This document shows, in pieces, positions 18,833 through 29,594 of a stretch of 32,486 nt of DNA (its first letter is position 1; each line of letters begins with the position of its first letter). A program made the position numbers and the translations under genes. The notes under the pieces are model-generated. The model did no database searches. It saw nothing but the letters and a program-made list of their open reading frames with translations, and was not told the origin of the DNA. Source of the stretch: Stenotrophomonas rhizophila (GTDB lineage: Bacteria > Pseudomonadota > Gammaproteobacteria > Xanthomonadales > Xanthomonadaceae); assembly GCF_020857975.1 (NCBI RefSeq), contig NZ_JACWUO010000027.1, positions 1-32,486 on the forward strand, read 5' to 3'.

Positions 18833-19776
18833 GCAGTGGCTCGCAATCTGTGTTCGGAAAGGATGTGACGCGCCTGTTCGGCATCACGGTGCATCTGGTC
18901 GGTCAACGCGGCCAGGTCTTGGAACTTTTCTTCATCGCGCAGTTTGGCGACGAACTCCACTTCGATGTGGCGGCCGTACAAGTCGCCCTGGAAATCGAAC
19001 AAATGCGCTTCCAGCAGGGGCTCCACGCCCTCCACCGTCGGGCGCGTGCCGAAACTGGACACCGACGGCCACGGCTGGTCGAACACGCCATGCACCCAGG
19101 TGGCATAGATGCCCGACAACGCCGGGGTCTTGGGGAAGCGCAGGTTGGCCGTGGGGAAGCCCAGGGTACGGCCGAGCTGGCGGCCGCGCACGACCCTGCC
19201 GCTGATCGCATACGGGCGGCCGAGCAGGTCCGCGGCGTGGGCGAAATCGCCCTGGCGCAGCAGCTGGCGGATGCGGGTGCTGGAAATGCGCTCGCCGTGC
19301 AGGTCCACCGGCTCGATCTCGCCAGCGGCAAAGCCCAGCTGCGCGCCCATGGACTGCAGCAGGGCCAGGTCGCCGCCGCGGCGGTTGCCGAAGCAGAACT
19401 CCGGCCCGATCCAGACCTCGCGCGCGCCCAGCCGCTGCACCAGCAGCTGCCGGACGAAATCCTCGGCCTGCAGCGCGGCCATGCGCGCATCGAAGCGCAG
19501 CAGGCCGATCGCATCCACGCCCAATTCGCGCAGCATCGCCACCTTGTTGCGCGCCAGGGTCAACCGCGGCGGCGGCTCGCCCTGGGCGAAGTACTCGCGC
19601 GGCAGCGGTTCGAACGCGACCGCCACGGCGGCCACGCCCAACGCGCGCGCGCGCGCCACCGCATGGCGCACCAACGCACGATGGCCGAGATGCAGGCCGT
19701 CGAATGCGCCGATGCAGACCACGCTTCCGTGCGGGAACAGTTGCCCGCCTTCGATGCTTCTGAACAACCTGCTCAT
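18829..19776 (-). CDS. ribF: Bifunctional riboflavin kinase / FAD synthetase (RibF)
   Basis: RibF makes FMN and then FAD from riboflavin. The 315-residue protein has the N-terminal FMN adenylyltransferase domain with the nucleotide-binding GAFDGLHLGHRALV and ISSTRIRQLL. The C-terminal kinase domain starts near residue 185 with GRVVRGRQLGRTLGFPTANL. The start MSRLFRSIEGG at 19776 matches the family. The same frame stays open into the murJ region, but that extension is an out-of-frame shadow of murJ. It overlaps ileS by four bases and lies 74 nt after murJ. Confidence 0.96.
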
Positions 19777-19850
19777 CAACTGGAATCTGGCCCACCCGGA
19801 CCGATGCGCTGCAAGGGATAGCCATGAAGTATAGCCGGGGTGCCCACGGA

Positions 19851-21470
19851 TCAATGCTCGCGCAGGTGGCGCGGGCGGAAACCCATCGCGACCAGGGCGA
19901 CCAGGTAGGTCAGGCCGCCGCCGCCGACCAGCAGCGCGAGGTTGCCGATCCGCTGCCATTTGTCCATCCCGGTGAAGCCCGGCATCCCGTACAGCAGGCC
20001 CAGCAGCACGGCCACCATCGCCGCGCAGGCCACGCCGAGGCGGGCCGCATAGCCGCCCCAGCCCGGCCTGGGCTGGTACACCCCGGTCTTGCCCAGCCAG
20101 TACCACAGCAACCCCAGGTTCAGGTAACTGGACAGCGCGCTGGCAATGCCCAGCGCCAGGTGCAGGCCGGGCTGCTTGCCCAGCGCGGTCCACACGCCCT
20201 GGGCCTTGAGCGCCTCGGGCACCATCAGGTGGTACAGCACCGCCAGCAGGATGAAGTTGAACGCCATGTTGGCCACCAGCGCGATCAGGCCGGCGCGGAC
20301 CGGGGTGCGGGTGTCCTGGCGGGCGTAGAACGCCGGCAGCACCACCTTGAGCAGCGCGAACGCCGGCAGGGCGAAGCTCAGGCCGTACACCGACAAGGCG
20401 GTCATGCGGGTATCGAACGCGCTGAACTGGCCGTGCTGGAACACCGTGGCGATCAGCGGCTCGGCCAGCAGCACCAGGCCGAGCATGGCCGGCACGGCGA
20501 TCAGCAGGGTCGTGCGCAGCCCCCAGTCCAGCGCGCTGGAGAAGCCGGCCTTGTCGGTGCTGACGTGGTGGCGGGCCAGCGCCGGCAGGATCACCGTGCC
20601 CAGCGCCACCCCGAACACGCCCAGCGGCAGCTCCAGGAAGCGGTCGGCCAGCGACAGCCAGGACTGCGAGCCGTCGGTCAGCTTGGCGGCGATCACCGTG
20701 TCCAGCAGCAGGTTGATCTGGGCCACCGACGAGCCGAACAGGGTCGGCACCATCAGGGTCAGCACCTTGCGCACGCCCGGGTGGCGCCAGCCCCAGCGCG
20801 GCAGGGTGAGCAGGTTGATGCCCTTCAGCGAGGGCAGCTGGAACAGCAGCTGCAGCAGGCCGGCGGCCAGCACCGCCCAGCCCAGGGCCAGGATCTGCTT
20901 CTCCGGGGTGCCGCCCAGCCGTGGCGCCAGCCACAGCGCGCCGGCGATCATGCACAGGTTGAGGATGACCGGGGTCAGCGCCGGCATGGCGAATTTCTGG
21001 AAGCTGTTGAGCGCCCCGCCGGCCAGCGCGGTCAGCGAGACGAACAGCAGGAACGGGAAGGTCAGCCGGAACAGGTCCACCAGCAGGCCATGCTTGGCCG
21101 GGTCGGTGTCCACCCCGCTGGCGAACAGCGTGGCCAGCTGCGGGGCGAAGATCAGCGCCAGCGCGGTGACCAGCAGCAGCACCCCGCCCAGGGTGCCGGC
21201 CACCCGCGACATCAGCTCGCGCAGCTCGGCATGCGAACGGGTTTCCTTCACTTCCGTGAACACCGGCACGAAGGCGGTGGCGAACGAGCCCTCGGCGAAC
21301 AGCCGGCGCAGGAAGTTGGGCACCCGGAAGGCGACCCAGAAGGCGTCGGTCACCGCATTGGTGCCGAAGGTGGTGGTGATGACCAGGTCGCGGACCAGCC
21401 CCAGCACCCGCGATATCATGGTCATGCTGCTGAACGACAGCAGCCCGCGCAACATCCTGGGTGAACTCAC
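19851..21470 (-). CDS. murJ: Lipid II flippase MurJ (MviN)
   Basis: MurJ moves lipid-linked peptidoglycan precursor across the inner membrane. The 539-residue protein has about 14 membrane helices and the family hallmarks near the N-terminus: SRVLGLVRDLVIT, then FWVAFRVPNFLRRLFAEGSF. Conserved charged residues thought to line the central cavity, such as the Arg pair in VPNFLRR, are present. The GTG start at 21470 is supported by GAGGG eight bases upstream. The gene is divergent from rpsT, the usual gammaproteobacterial arrangement, and leads the ribF-ileS-lspA-ispH run. Confidence 0.96.
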   Translation of the reverse strand: MSSPRMLRGLLSFSSMTMISRVLGLVRDLVITTTFGTNAVTDAFWVAFRVPNFLRRLFAEGSFATAFVPVFTEVKETRSHAELRELMSRVAGTLGGVLLLVTALALIFAPQLATLFASGVDTDPAKHGLLVDLFRLTFPFLLFVSLTALAGGALNSFQKFAMPALTPVILNLCMIAGALWLAPRLGGTPEKQILALGWAVLAAGLLQLLFQLPSLKGINLLTLPRWGWRHPGVRKVLTLMVPTLFGSSVAQINLLLDTVIAAKLTDGSQSWLSLADRFLELPLGVFGVALGTVILPALARHHVSTDKAGFSSALDWGLRTTLLIAVPAMLGLVLLAEPLIATVFQHGQFSAFDTRMTALSVYGLSFALPAFALLKVVLPAFYARQDTRTPVRAGLIALVANMAFNFILLAVLYHLMVPEALKAQGVWTALGKQPGLHLALGIASALSSYLNLGLLWYWLGKTGVYQPRPGWGGYAARLGVACAAMVAVLLGLLYGMPGFTGMDKWQRIGNLALLVGGGGLTYLVALVAMGFRPRHLREH

Positions 21471-21494
21471 CGGTGTTCCCTCTTGACAATTGAC

Positions 21495-21523
21495 TTGACG
21501 TACATTTTTCGAGCGATCATACT
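21495..21523 (+). promoter_or_regulatory. Promoter of rpsT
   Basis: TTGACG (21495-21500, five of six) and CATACT (21518-21523, four of six) are separated by 17 nt. Transcription would begin about 40 nt before the rpsT start. Confidence 0.75.
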
Positions 21524-21571
21524 TTCCAGCTTGCTGTTCCCATTACACCGATTTTTCAGGAAACCACCACT

Positions 21572-21841
21572 GTGGCCAATATCAAGTCCGCCAAGAAGCG
21601 CGCCAAGCAGACCGTCGTGCGCAACGCGCGCAATACGGCTCAGCGTTCGATGCTGCGCACCGCTGTCAAGAAGGTGATCAAGGCTCTGGATGCCAATGAC
21701 GCCGCCGGCGCCGAGGCAGCCTTTGCCGTCGCCCAGCCGATCCTCGACCGTTTCAGCTCGCGTGGTCTGATCCACAAGAACAAGGCCGCTCGCCACAAGA
21801 GCCGCCTGACCGCGCGCATCAAGGCCATCAAGGCCGCCTGA
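21572..21841 (+). CDS. rpsT: 30S ribosomal protein S20
   Basis: S20 is a primary 16S rRNA-binding protein of the small subunit. The 89-residue, very basic helical protein starts MANIKSAKKRAKQTVVRNAR and ends ARIKAIKAA, as S20 does. Translation starts at GTG; non-ATG starts are known for rpsT in other bacteria (UUG in E. coli), where S20 limits its own translation. AGGA lies upstream. A terminator follows 46 nt after the stop, so it is a single-gene unit. Confidence 0.98.
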   Translation: MANIKSAKKRAKQTVVRNARNTAQRSMLRTAVKKVIKALDANDAAGAEAAFAVAQPILDRFSSRGLIHKNKAARHKSRLTARIKAIKAA

Positions 21842-21887
21842 TACGGCGAAGTGGTTGCCGGAAGCCTGGCTTTCGGCAGCACAGAAG

Positions 21888-21911
21888 AACCCGGCCCCGG
21901 CCGGGTTTTTT
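21888..21911 (+). terminator. Rho-independent terminator of rpsT
   Basis: AACCCGGCC and GGCCGGGTT form a 9-bp stem with a 2-nt loop, followed by a run of six Ts that starts within the stem. Confidence 0.93.
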
Positions 21912-22063
21912 GCGTGCACGCCATTATTTTCTGCCCCGCTGGACCGCCCGGCCGCCGCCGCACCGGACCCGGCCCGGCAGCCTGCCGCGACGAGGTCCCG
22001 GCCGCCGGACGCAAGCCGGGCGGAGCCCGACACCAACGCACCACGCGTGTGCAGCACACAACA

Positions 22064-22089
22064 GAAAAACCCGGCCGCAGCCGGGTTTC
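22064..22089 (-). terminator. Rho-independent terminator of obg
   Basis: On the minus strand AAACCCGGC and GCCGGGTTT form a stem with a 4-nt loop, followed by further Ts. It begins about 20 nt after the obg stop. Confidence 0.9.
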
Positions 22090-22109
22090 TCAGGGGCGCG
22101 CGGACGCGC

Positions 22110-23162
22110 TCAGTACGCATCGCGCGCTTGCGCCTCATCTTCCTTCTGGCGGTCGAAGAAGGCCATGATGTTGGTCATGATCGGCCAGGTGCCTTCACGG
22201 CCCAGCGCCGAAACCAGGTACCACGGCTGGGTCCAGCCCAGCTCGGCGACGATCTTCTCGGCGGCGGCCTTGGCCTCGTCCTCGAACATCAGGTCGGCCT
22301 TGTTCAGTACCAGCCAGCGCGGCTTGTCCAGCAGCTCCGGGTCGTGCTTTTCCAGCTCGCGCTCGATCGCCCGGACCTGCTCGATCGGCGACACGCCCTC
22401 CACGCCACCTTCCATCGGCGAGATGTCCACCAGGTGCAGCAACAGGCGGGTGCGCTGCAGATGGCGCAGGAACTGCGCGCCCAGCCCGGCGCCGTCGGCC
22501 GCGCCCTCGATCAGGCCGGGAATGTCGGCGATCACGAAGCTGCGGTAGTTCTCGACCCGAACCACGCCCAGGTTCGGGTACAGGGTGGTGAACGGGTAGT
22601 CGGCCACCTTCGGCGTCGCCGCAGAGACGGCGCGGATCAGGGTGCTCTTGCCGGCATTGGGGAAGCCGAGCAGGCCGACGTCGGCCAGCAGCTTCAGCTC
22701 CAGCTTGAGCAGGCGCTCTTCACCCTCTTCGCCCGGCAGCGCCTGGCGCGGCGAGCGGTTGGTGGAGCTCTTGAAATGCATGTTGCCCAGGCCGCCGCGG
22801 CCGCCCTTGGCCACCAGCAGGCGGTCGTCGTGCTGGGTCAGATCGCCGATCACCTCATCGGTGGCCACGTTCATGACCACGGTGCCCACCGGCACGATGA
22901 TGACCAGGTCTTCGCCGCCCTTGCCGTAGGCCTGGCGGCCCATGCCGTTCTCGCCGCGCTGCGCCTTGAAGATGCGCTCATGGCGGAAATCGACCAGGGT
23001 GTTCAGGTTCGCATCGGCGCGGATCCACACGCTGCCGCCATTGCCGCCATCGCCACCGTCCGGGCCGCCCAGCGGAATGAACTTCTCGCGACGGAAACCG
23101 ACGCAGCCGTTGCCGCCATCGCCGGCGGTGACCTGGATTTCTGCTTCGTCTACAAGTTTCAT
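22110..23162 (-). CDS. obg: GTPase Obg/CgtA
   Basis: Obg is an essential GTPase acting in 50S ribosome assembly and stress responses. The 350-residue protein has the glycine-rich Obg fold (about 1-158: VTAGDGGNGCVGFRREKF, GGPDGGDGGNGG). The G domain follows, with the P-loop GFPNAGKST, DIPGLIEGA, NKADLM and a VSAL motif. The start MKLVDEAEIQV at 23162 matches the family, although no strong ribosome-binding site precedes it; an ATG 33 nt further up is less likely. It follows rpmA on the same strand but a strong terminator lies between, so it probably has some transcription of its own. Confidence 0.97.
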   Translation of the reverse strand: MKLVDEAEIQVTAGDGGNGCVGFRREKFIPLGGPDGGDGGNGGSVWIRADANLNTLVDFRHERIFKAQRGENGMGRQAYGKGGEDLVIIVPVGTVVMNVATDEVIGDLTQHDDRLLVAKGGRGGLGNMHFKSSTNRSPRQALPGEEGEERLLKLELKLLADVGLLGFPNAGKSTLIRAVSAATPKVADYPFTTLYPNLGVVRVENYRSFVIADIPGLIEGAADGAGLGAQFLRHLQRTRLLLHLVDISPMEGGVEGVSPIEQVRAIERELEKHDPELLDKPRWLVLNKADLMFEDEAKAAAEKIVAELGWTQPWYLVSALGREGTWPIMTNIMAFFDRQKEDEAQARDAY

Positions 23163-23280
23163 GATTCTGGATGCCAACTGGAGGCGATGGGCCATCGATG
23201 CGCCCGACCGCAGAGTCTAACGTCACCGGTACGATCCGGCGACGGTGGCGGGAACGATCCCCGCCCGTAGGTGCTTGGAT

Positions 23281-23310
23281 AAAAACAAAAACCCCGCCGA
23301 AGCGGGGCTT
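23281..23310 (-). terminator. Rho-independent terminator of rplU-rpmA
   Basis: On the minus strand GCCCCGC and GCGGGG(T) enclose a TTCG tetraloop and are followed by TTTTTGTTTTT. It starts about 50 nt after the rpmA stop and separates rpmA from obg. Confidence 0.94.
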
Positions 23311-23358
23311 TCGTCAGCGGCCCCACGCCGAGGCGTGGGCGCCCGCGTATCGCGAAGA

Positions 23359-23619
23359 TCAGGCTTCGGCGACGACGCTGACGGTACGACGCTTCTTCGG
23401 GCCCTTCACCGAGAACTCCACCTTGCCGTCGACCAGCGCGAACAGGGTGTGGTCACGGCCGAGGCCAACGCCGCTGCCCGGATGGAACTGGGTGCCGCGC
23501 TGACGCACGATGATGTTGCCGGCATCGATGGCCTGGCCACCGAAGATCTTGACGCCGAGGTACTTCGGGTTGGAGTCGCGACCGTTGCGCGATGAGCCTA
23601 CGCCCTTCTTATGTGCCAT
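23359..23619 (-). CDS. rpmA: 50S ribosomal protein L27
   Basis: L27 sits near the peptidyl-transferase centre of the large subunit. The 86-residue protein starts MAHKKGVGSSRNGRDSNPKY and has the conserved GNIIVRQRGTQFHPG and GRDHTLFA. Its start lies 15 nt after the rplU stop, with GGAG in the gap. The Firmicutes-type cleaved N-terminal extension is absent. Confidence 0.98.
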   Translation of the reverse strand: MAHKKGVGSSRNGRDSNPKYLGVKIFGGQAIDAGNIIVRQRGTQFHPGSGVGLGRDHTLFALVDGKVEFSVKGPKKRRTVSVVAEA

Positions 23620-23634
23620 GACTGGTCTCCTTGA

Positions 23635-23952
23635 TTACTTGCTGCCACCGGCAATGCCGGTGATCTCGATTTCGGTGTAGTACTGACGGTGACCCTGGCG
23701 CTTCATGTGGTGCTTACGGCGACGGAACTTGATGATCCGGACCTTGTCAGCACGACCCTGGGACACGACCGTGGCGGTGACCGAAGCGCCGCTGACTGCG
23801 TCGCCGATCTTGATGCCATCGCTGTCGCCCAACATCAGGACGGTGTCAAACTTGATCTCGCTGCCGACTTCGACTTCGAGCTTTTCAACGCGGAGCTTTT
23901 CGCCCTGCGCCACGCGGTATTGCTTACCGCCGGTTACCAGTACTGCGTACAT
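23635..23952 (-). CDS. rplU: 50S ribosomal protein L21
   Basis: L21 is a 23S rRNA-binding protein of the large subunit. The 105-residue product starts MYAVLVTGGKQYRVAQGEKL and has the typical basic KFRRRKHHMKRQGHRQYYT ahead of its C-terminal strand. GAGG lies just upstream. It forms a two-gene unit with rpmA. Confidence 0.98.
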   Translation of the reverse strand: MYAVLVTGGKQYRVAQGEKLRVEKLEVEVGSEIKFDTVLMLGDSDGIKIGDAVSGASVTATVVSQGRADKVRIIKFRRRKHHMKRQGHRQYYTEIEITGIAGGSK

Positions 23953-24018
23953 GACCAGACTTCCTCTGTAGTTATTGTGGTCTATGGACTGCCGCCATCG
24001 AGGGCAGACAGAAGCGGG

Positions 24019-24048
24019 ATTTTAATGACTGGGGGTGGTCCGGGTCAA
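24019..24048 (-). promoter_or_regulatory. Promoter of rplU-rpmA
   Basis: On the minus strand TTGACC (24048-24043) and TAAAAT (24024-24019) each match the sigma-70 boxes at five of six positions, 18 nt apart. The leader would be about 60 nt. Confidence 0.82.
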
Positions 24049-24075
24049 GTCACCCCCCGCCTTGCCCGGCTTGGG

Positions 24076-24150
24076 CCTGAATCCCGTTCAGGTACGGCCC
24101 CGGCCGGTCTCAGGGATTGAGACCAGGGGCTGGCAATGTGCGCGATTGCC
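24076..24150. other. Three consecutive hairpins upstream of uvrA
   Basis: CCTGAA / TTCAGG (24076-24092), GGTCTCA / TGAGACC (24106-24124) and GGCAAT / ATTGCC (24132-24150) are perfect stems with 5-7-nt loops, spaced about 10 nt apart. They lie between the rplU promoter and the uvrA start. None has a T-tract. They could be a structured uvrA leader or operator sites; no LexA-type CTGT-N8-ACAG box was found. Confidence 0.6.
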
Positions 24151-24246
24151 CCCAAATCCCAAGCTCGGTAGGCTGACCGATTGCCGTCTCCGCTTGCCCC
24201 ACCCGCTTGCCGGCCCTCCGGGCCAAAGCCTTACAACGGATCCCCC

Positions 24247-27269
<3,023 letters not shown>

Positions 27270-27273
<4 letters not shown>

Positions 27274-27677
27274 GCAACGAGCACAAGATCCTCGCCCGCG
27301 TGCCGATCAGCGTGCGCTGGCGCGACATGGACAGCATGGGCCACGTCAACAACGCCAAGTACATTTCCTACCTGGAAGAAGCGCGCGTGCGCTGGATGCT
27401 GGGGGTGGAGGGCGTGTCGATGACCGACCGCATCGCGCCGGTGGTGGCCGCCACCAACGTCAACTACCGCCTGCCGATCGTATGGCCCAACGACATCGTG
27501 GTGGAGCTGTTCGTCGAACGCCTGGGCAACAGCAGCGTGACCATCGGCCACCGCATCGTGGACGAGAAGAACGACAGCACGCTGTATTCGGATGGCAACG
27601 TGGTGGTGGTATGGATGGACACCCAGACCGGCAAGAGCGCACCGCTGCCCGAAGCGATCCGCAGCGCGTCGAGCTGA
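27270..27677 (+). CDS. Acyl-CoA thioesterase, 4HBT/YbgC-like hotdog family
   Basis: This small hotdog-fold thioesterase is likely to hydrolyse an acyl-CoA in the cytosol. The 135-residue protein has the family motif RDMDSMGHVNNAKYISYLEEAR (residues 17-38), whose second Asp (D21, in DSMGHVNN) is the usual catalytic residue. The strand VEGVSMTDRIAPVVAATNVNY and the C-terminal VVVVWMD strand fit the fold. Its ATG overlaps the uvrA stop (ATGA), so it is probably co-transcribed with uvrA. The physiological acyl chain cannot be told. Confidence 0.88.
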
Positions 27678-27730
27678 GGGGGATGCCGGTCTACGGCCGG
27701 CCACCCCGTTTGCAATCGAGCGTCATGAGG

Positions 27731-27754
27731 TTGCCGGCCAGCGGCCGGCACTAC
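27731..27754 (-). repeat. GTAG (SMAG-type) palindrome
   Basis: On the minus strand GTAG is followed by the stem TGCCGGCC / GGCCGGCA with a 3-nt loop. The same sequence recurs at 30398 and, slightly degraded, at 30589. It sits between the thioesterase gene and the next gene, just ahead of that gene's ribosome-binding site. Confidence 0.9.
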
Positions 27755-27776
27755 CGTTTACGTGCAAAGGAATGAC

Positions 27777-28502
27777 ATGTTTCACCAGACCGATGTCCGC
27801 ACCCTGCTGCCGGGCATGCTGCCCTTCCCCACCGACGTATTCGTCGATGACCAGCCTTGGCTGGCCGCGCACCTGCTGCCGCTGCTCAGTATCGACCTGG
27901 GTGTACTGCGTCCCGAACTGGCCGGCACCGTGGCCACGATGCTGTGCCCGATCGAGCCCTATGAGGGCTGCATCGGTGATGAAACCACCGAACACCACAA
28001 CGCGTTCACCGGCAGCAACTGGATCGCGTTCGAGCTGACCGGCGACAATCGCATGCGTTTCCTCGGCAACGCCGGTTACTTTATCGGCGACCAGGTGGAC
28101 GACACCGATGCGGTGGAGCACATCGCGGAAATGCGCGAAAGTTACGCCAAGGCACACGCCTACTTCCAGGCCCACGGCCGCCTGGCCAGCTACTCGCGTT
28201 ATGGCGATGGCGAACCGGGCGAGCAGGCCTATCTGGATACCCTGGGCGGGCAGATTTCCGGTGGCAACTGGACCGAAACCGCAGAGATTCCGCCGGCGTT
28301 CGAGATCTCGCTGGATCCTTCGATGTACGACCGCGACCGGCCTGAGGATGCCGAGAACGTGCGCATCACCCGCGACGGCAAGCCGTTCTTCGCGGTCGCC
28401 GAAGTAGCCGGTTACAACTGGTGCGCCGCCGGCGCCGATGCCATCGTGATGCTGTACGAGCCGGACAGCCGCACCGTGCTGTTCTCCTACGACTGGACCT
28501 GA
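27777..28502 (+). CDS. Hypothetical protein of unknown family
   Basis: I do not recognise this 241-residue protein. It is soluble and acidic with no signal peptide or membrane helix. It is rich in aromatic residues near the end (PFFAVAEVAGYNWCAAG, then VLFSYDWT) and has a Tyr-rich middle (YAKAHAYFQAHGRLASYSRY). The ATG at 27777 is chosen because AAAGGA lies five bases upstream; a GTG 15 nt earlier has no such site. It lies 100 nt after the thioesterase gene with a SMAG palindrome between them. The first unit of a tandem repeat array starts 20 nt after its stop codon. Confidence 0.85.
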   Translation: MFHQTDVRTLLPGMLPFPTDVFVDDQPWLAAHLLPLLSIDLGVLRPELAGTVATMLCPIEPYEGCIGDETTEHHNAFTGSNWIAFELTGDNRMRFLGNAGYFIGDQVDDTDAVEHIAEMRESYAKAHAYFQAHGRLASYSRYGDGEPGEQAYLDTLGGQISGGNWTETAEIPPAFEISLDPSMYDRDRPEDAENVRITRDGKPFFAVAEVAGYNWCAAGADAIVMLYEPDSRTVLFSYDWT

Positions 28503-28521
28503 CCGCGCAGCACGGTCCCCA

Positions 28522-29017
28522 GTAGGGTCGGTTCCAAAACGACTGCCGATACCGCCCATCGGCACGACGAACGCATGACCCGCACCGAAGCAGACGCACC
28601 TCGCCGGCCGAGGTCATGCCCACCATCGGCCGGGAAACACCACGTGCAGTCGTCCGCGGAGCGGCCCTACCAGACGCACCATCGCCGCATCCCTGGCAGG
28701 GTCGGTTCCCAAACGACTGCCGATACCGCCCATCGGTGCGACGAACGCATGACCCGCACCGAAGCAGACGCACCTCTCCGGCCGAGGTCATGCCACCACC
28801 GGCCGGCAAACACCACGTGCAGTCGTCCGCGGAGCGACCCTACCAGACGCTCCATCGCCGCATCCCTGGTAGGGTCGGTTCCCAAACGACTGCCGATACC
28901 ACCCATCGCCGCGACGAACGCATGACCCGCACCGAAGCAGACACACCTCTCCGGCGAAGGTCATGCTCACCACCGGCCGGGAAGCACCACGTGCAGTCGT
29001 CCGGGGAGCGACCCTAC
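28522..29017 (+). repeat. Tandem array of three ~149-nt GTAG-bounded units
   Basis: Three units, 28522-28670, 28696-28843 and 28869-29017, run head to tail with a period of 173-174 nt. Each begins GTAGGGTCGGTTCC (GCAG in the second) and ends in CGACCCTAC (CGGCCCTAC in the first). The two ends form an imperfect inverted repeat of about 26 nt. Inside are a TGCCGAT / ATCGGCA hairpin, perfect in unit 1, and a longer stem GCATGACC / GGTCATGC kept in all three. The 25-nt spacers differ by one base. No gene is supported within the array. It begins 20 nt after the stop of the gene at 27777. Confidence 0.95.
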
Positions 29018-29110
29018 CGTGCCGGGCCATTGCCCGGCTGCGTTCGCAACGACCAACGGTCGTTGCCTACCGGTAGGGAACCCCGGCAGGTGCCGACCGT
29101 TGGTCGGCAC
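29018..29110. repeat. Cluster of SMAG-like palindromes
   Basis: Three stems follow the array. They are GCCGGGC with its complement around CATT (about 29023-29040), a minus-strand GTAG element with the stem CAACGACC / GGTCGTTG (29046-29070), and GTGCCGACC / GGTCGGCAC (29090-29110). A GTAG also occurs at 29073. The last stem is 6 nt from the copper-chaperone stop and may help end that transcript. Confidence 0.72.
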
Positions 29111-29116
29111 GCGAAT

Positions 29117-29560
29117 TCAGGGCGCCACCTTGCGCACCTGCAACACCCCATCCACCTTGCGCCCGTCTTCCAGGCTGAGCCGCAGCGGCAGCGCGGCGCC
29201 TGCCTTCACGGCCACCTCCGGCTGCATCAGCATCAGGTGCAGGCCACCCGGTTTGAGCTCGACCGCGGCGCCCGCCGCAATCGGCAACCGCTCCACCGCG
29301 CGCATCCGGCTGACCCCGCCGACCAGCGTCGTTTCGTGCAACGACACATCGCCGAACGCTTTGCTGCCGGCGCCGACCACCACCACCGCGCTGCGGCAGT
29401 CATTGCGGATCTGCCCGTAGCCGGCCGCCATCGGCATGGCCCCCGGCGGCAGCCGTATCCAGCCGGCACGCAGGGTCACGCAAGCCGGCTCGGCCGCAGC
29501 GGCCGATGTTGCAAGCGCACACAGCCCCAACAATACGCACACGAATGGTTTGGCTATCAT
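29117..29560 (-). CDS. Periplasmic copper chaperone PCu(A)C
   Basis: This is a periplasmic Cu(I) chaperone of the PCu(A)C family, which delivers copper to haem-copper oxidases. The 147-residue protein has a signal peptide (1-23, ending ATSAAAA). It also has the complete copper motif H-x10-M-x21-H-x-M: H75, M86, H108 and M110 (in GGLHLMLM). The start at 29560 gives the signal peptide directly; the longer frame reads into the promoter region of the neighbour. It is divergent from the isomerase gene with only 34 nt between the starts. It is not next to the cyo operon, and bo-type oxidases lack CuA, so its client is unclear. Confidence 0.92.
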   Translation of the reverse strand: MIAKPFVCVLLGLCALATSAAAAEPACVTLRAGWIRLPPGAMPMAAGYGQIRNDCRSAVVVVGAGSKAFGDVSLHETTLVGGVSRMRAVERLPIAAGAAVELKPGGLHLMLMQPEVAVKAGAALPLRLSLEDGRKVDGVLQVRKVAP

Positions 29561-29594
29561 CGCCTCAGTTTCCCGTCCGCAACGAGATCGCAGC

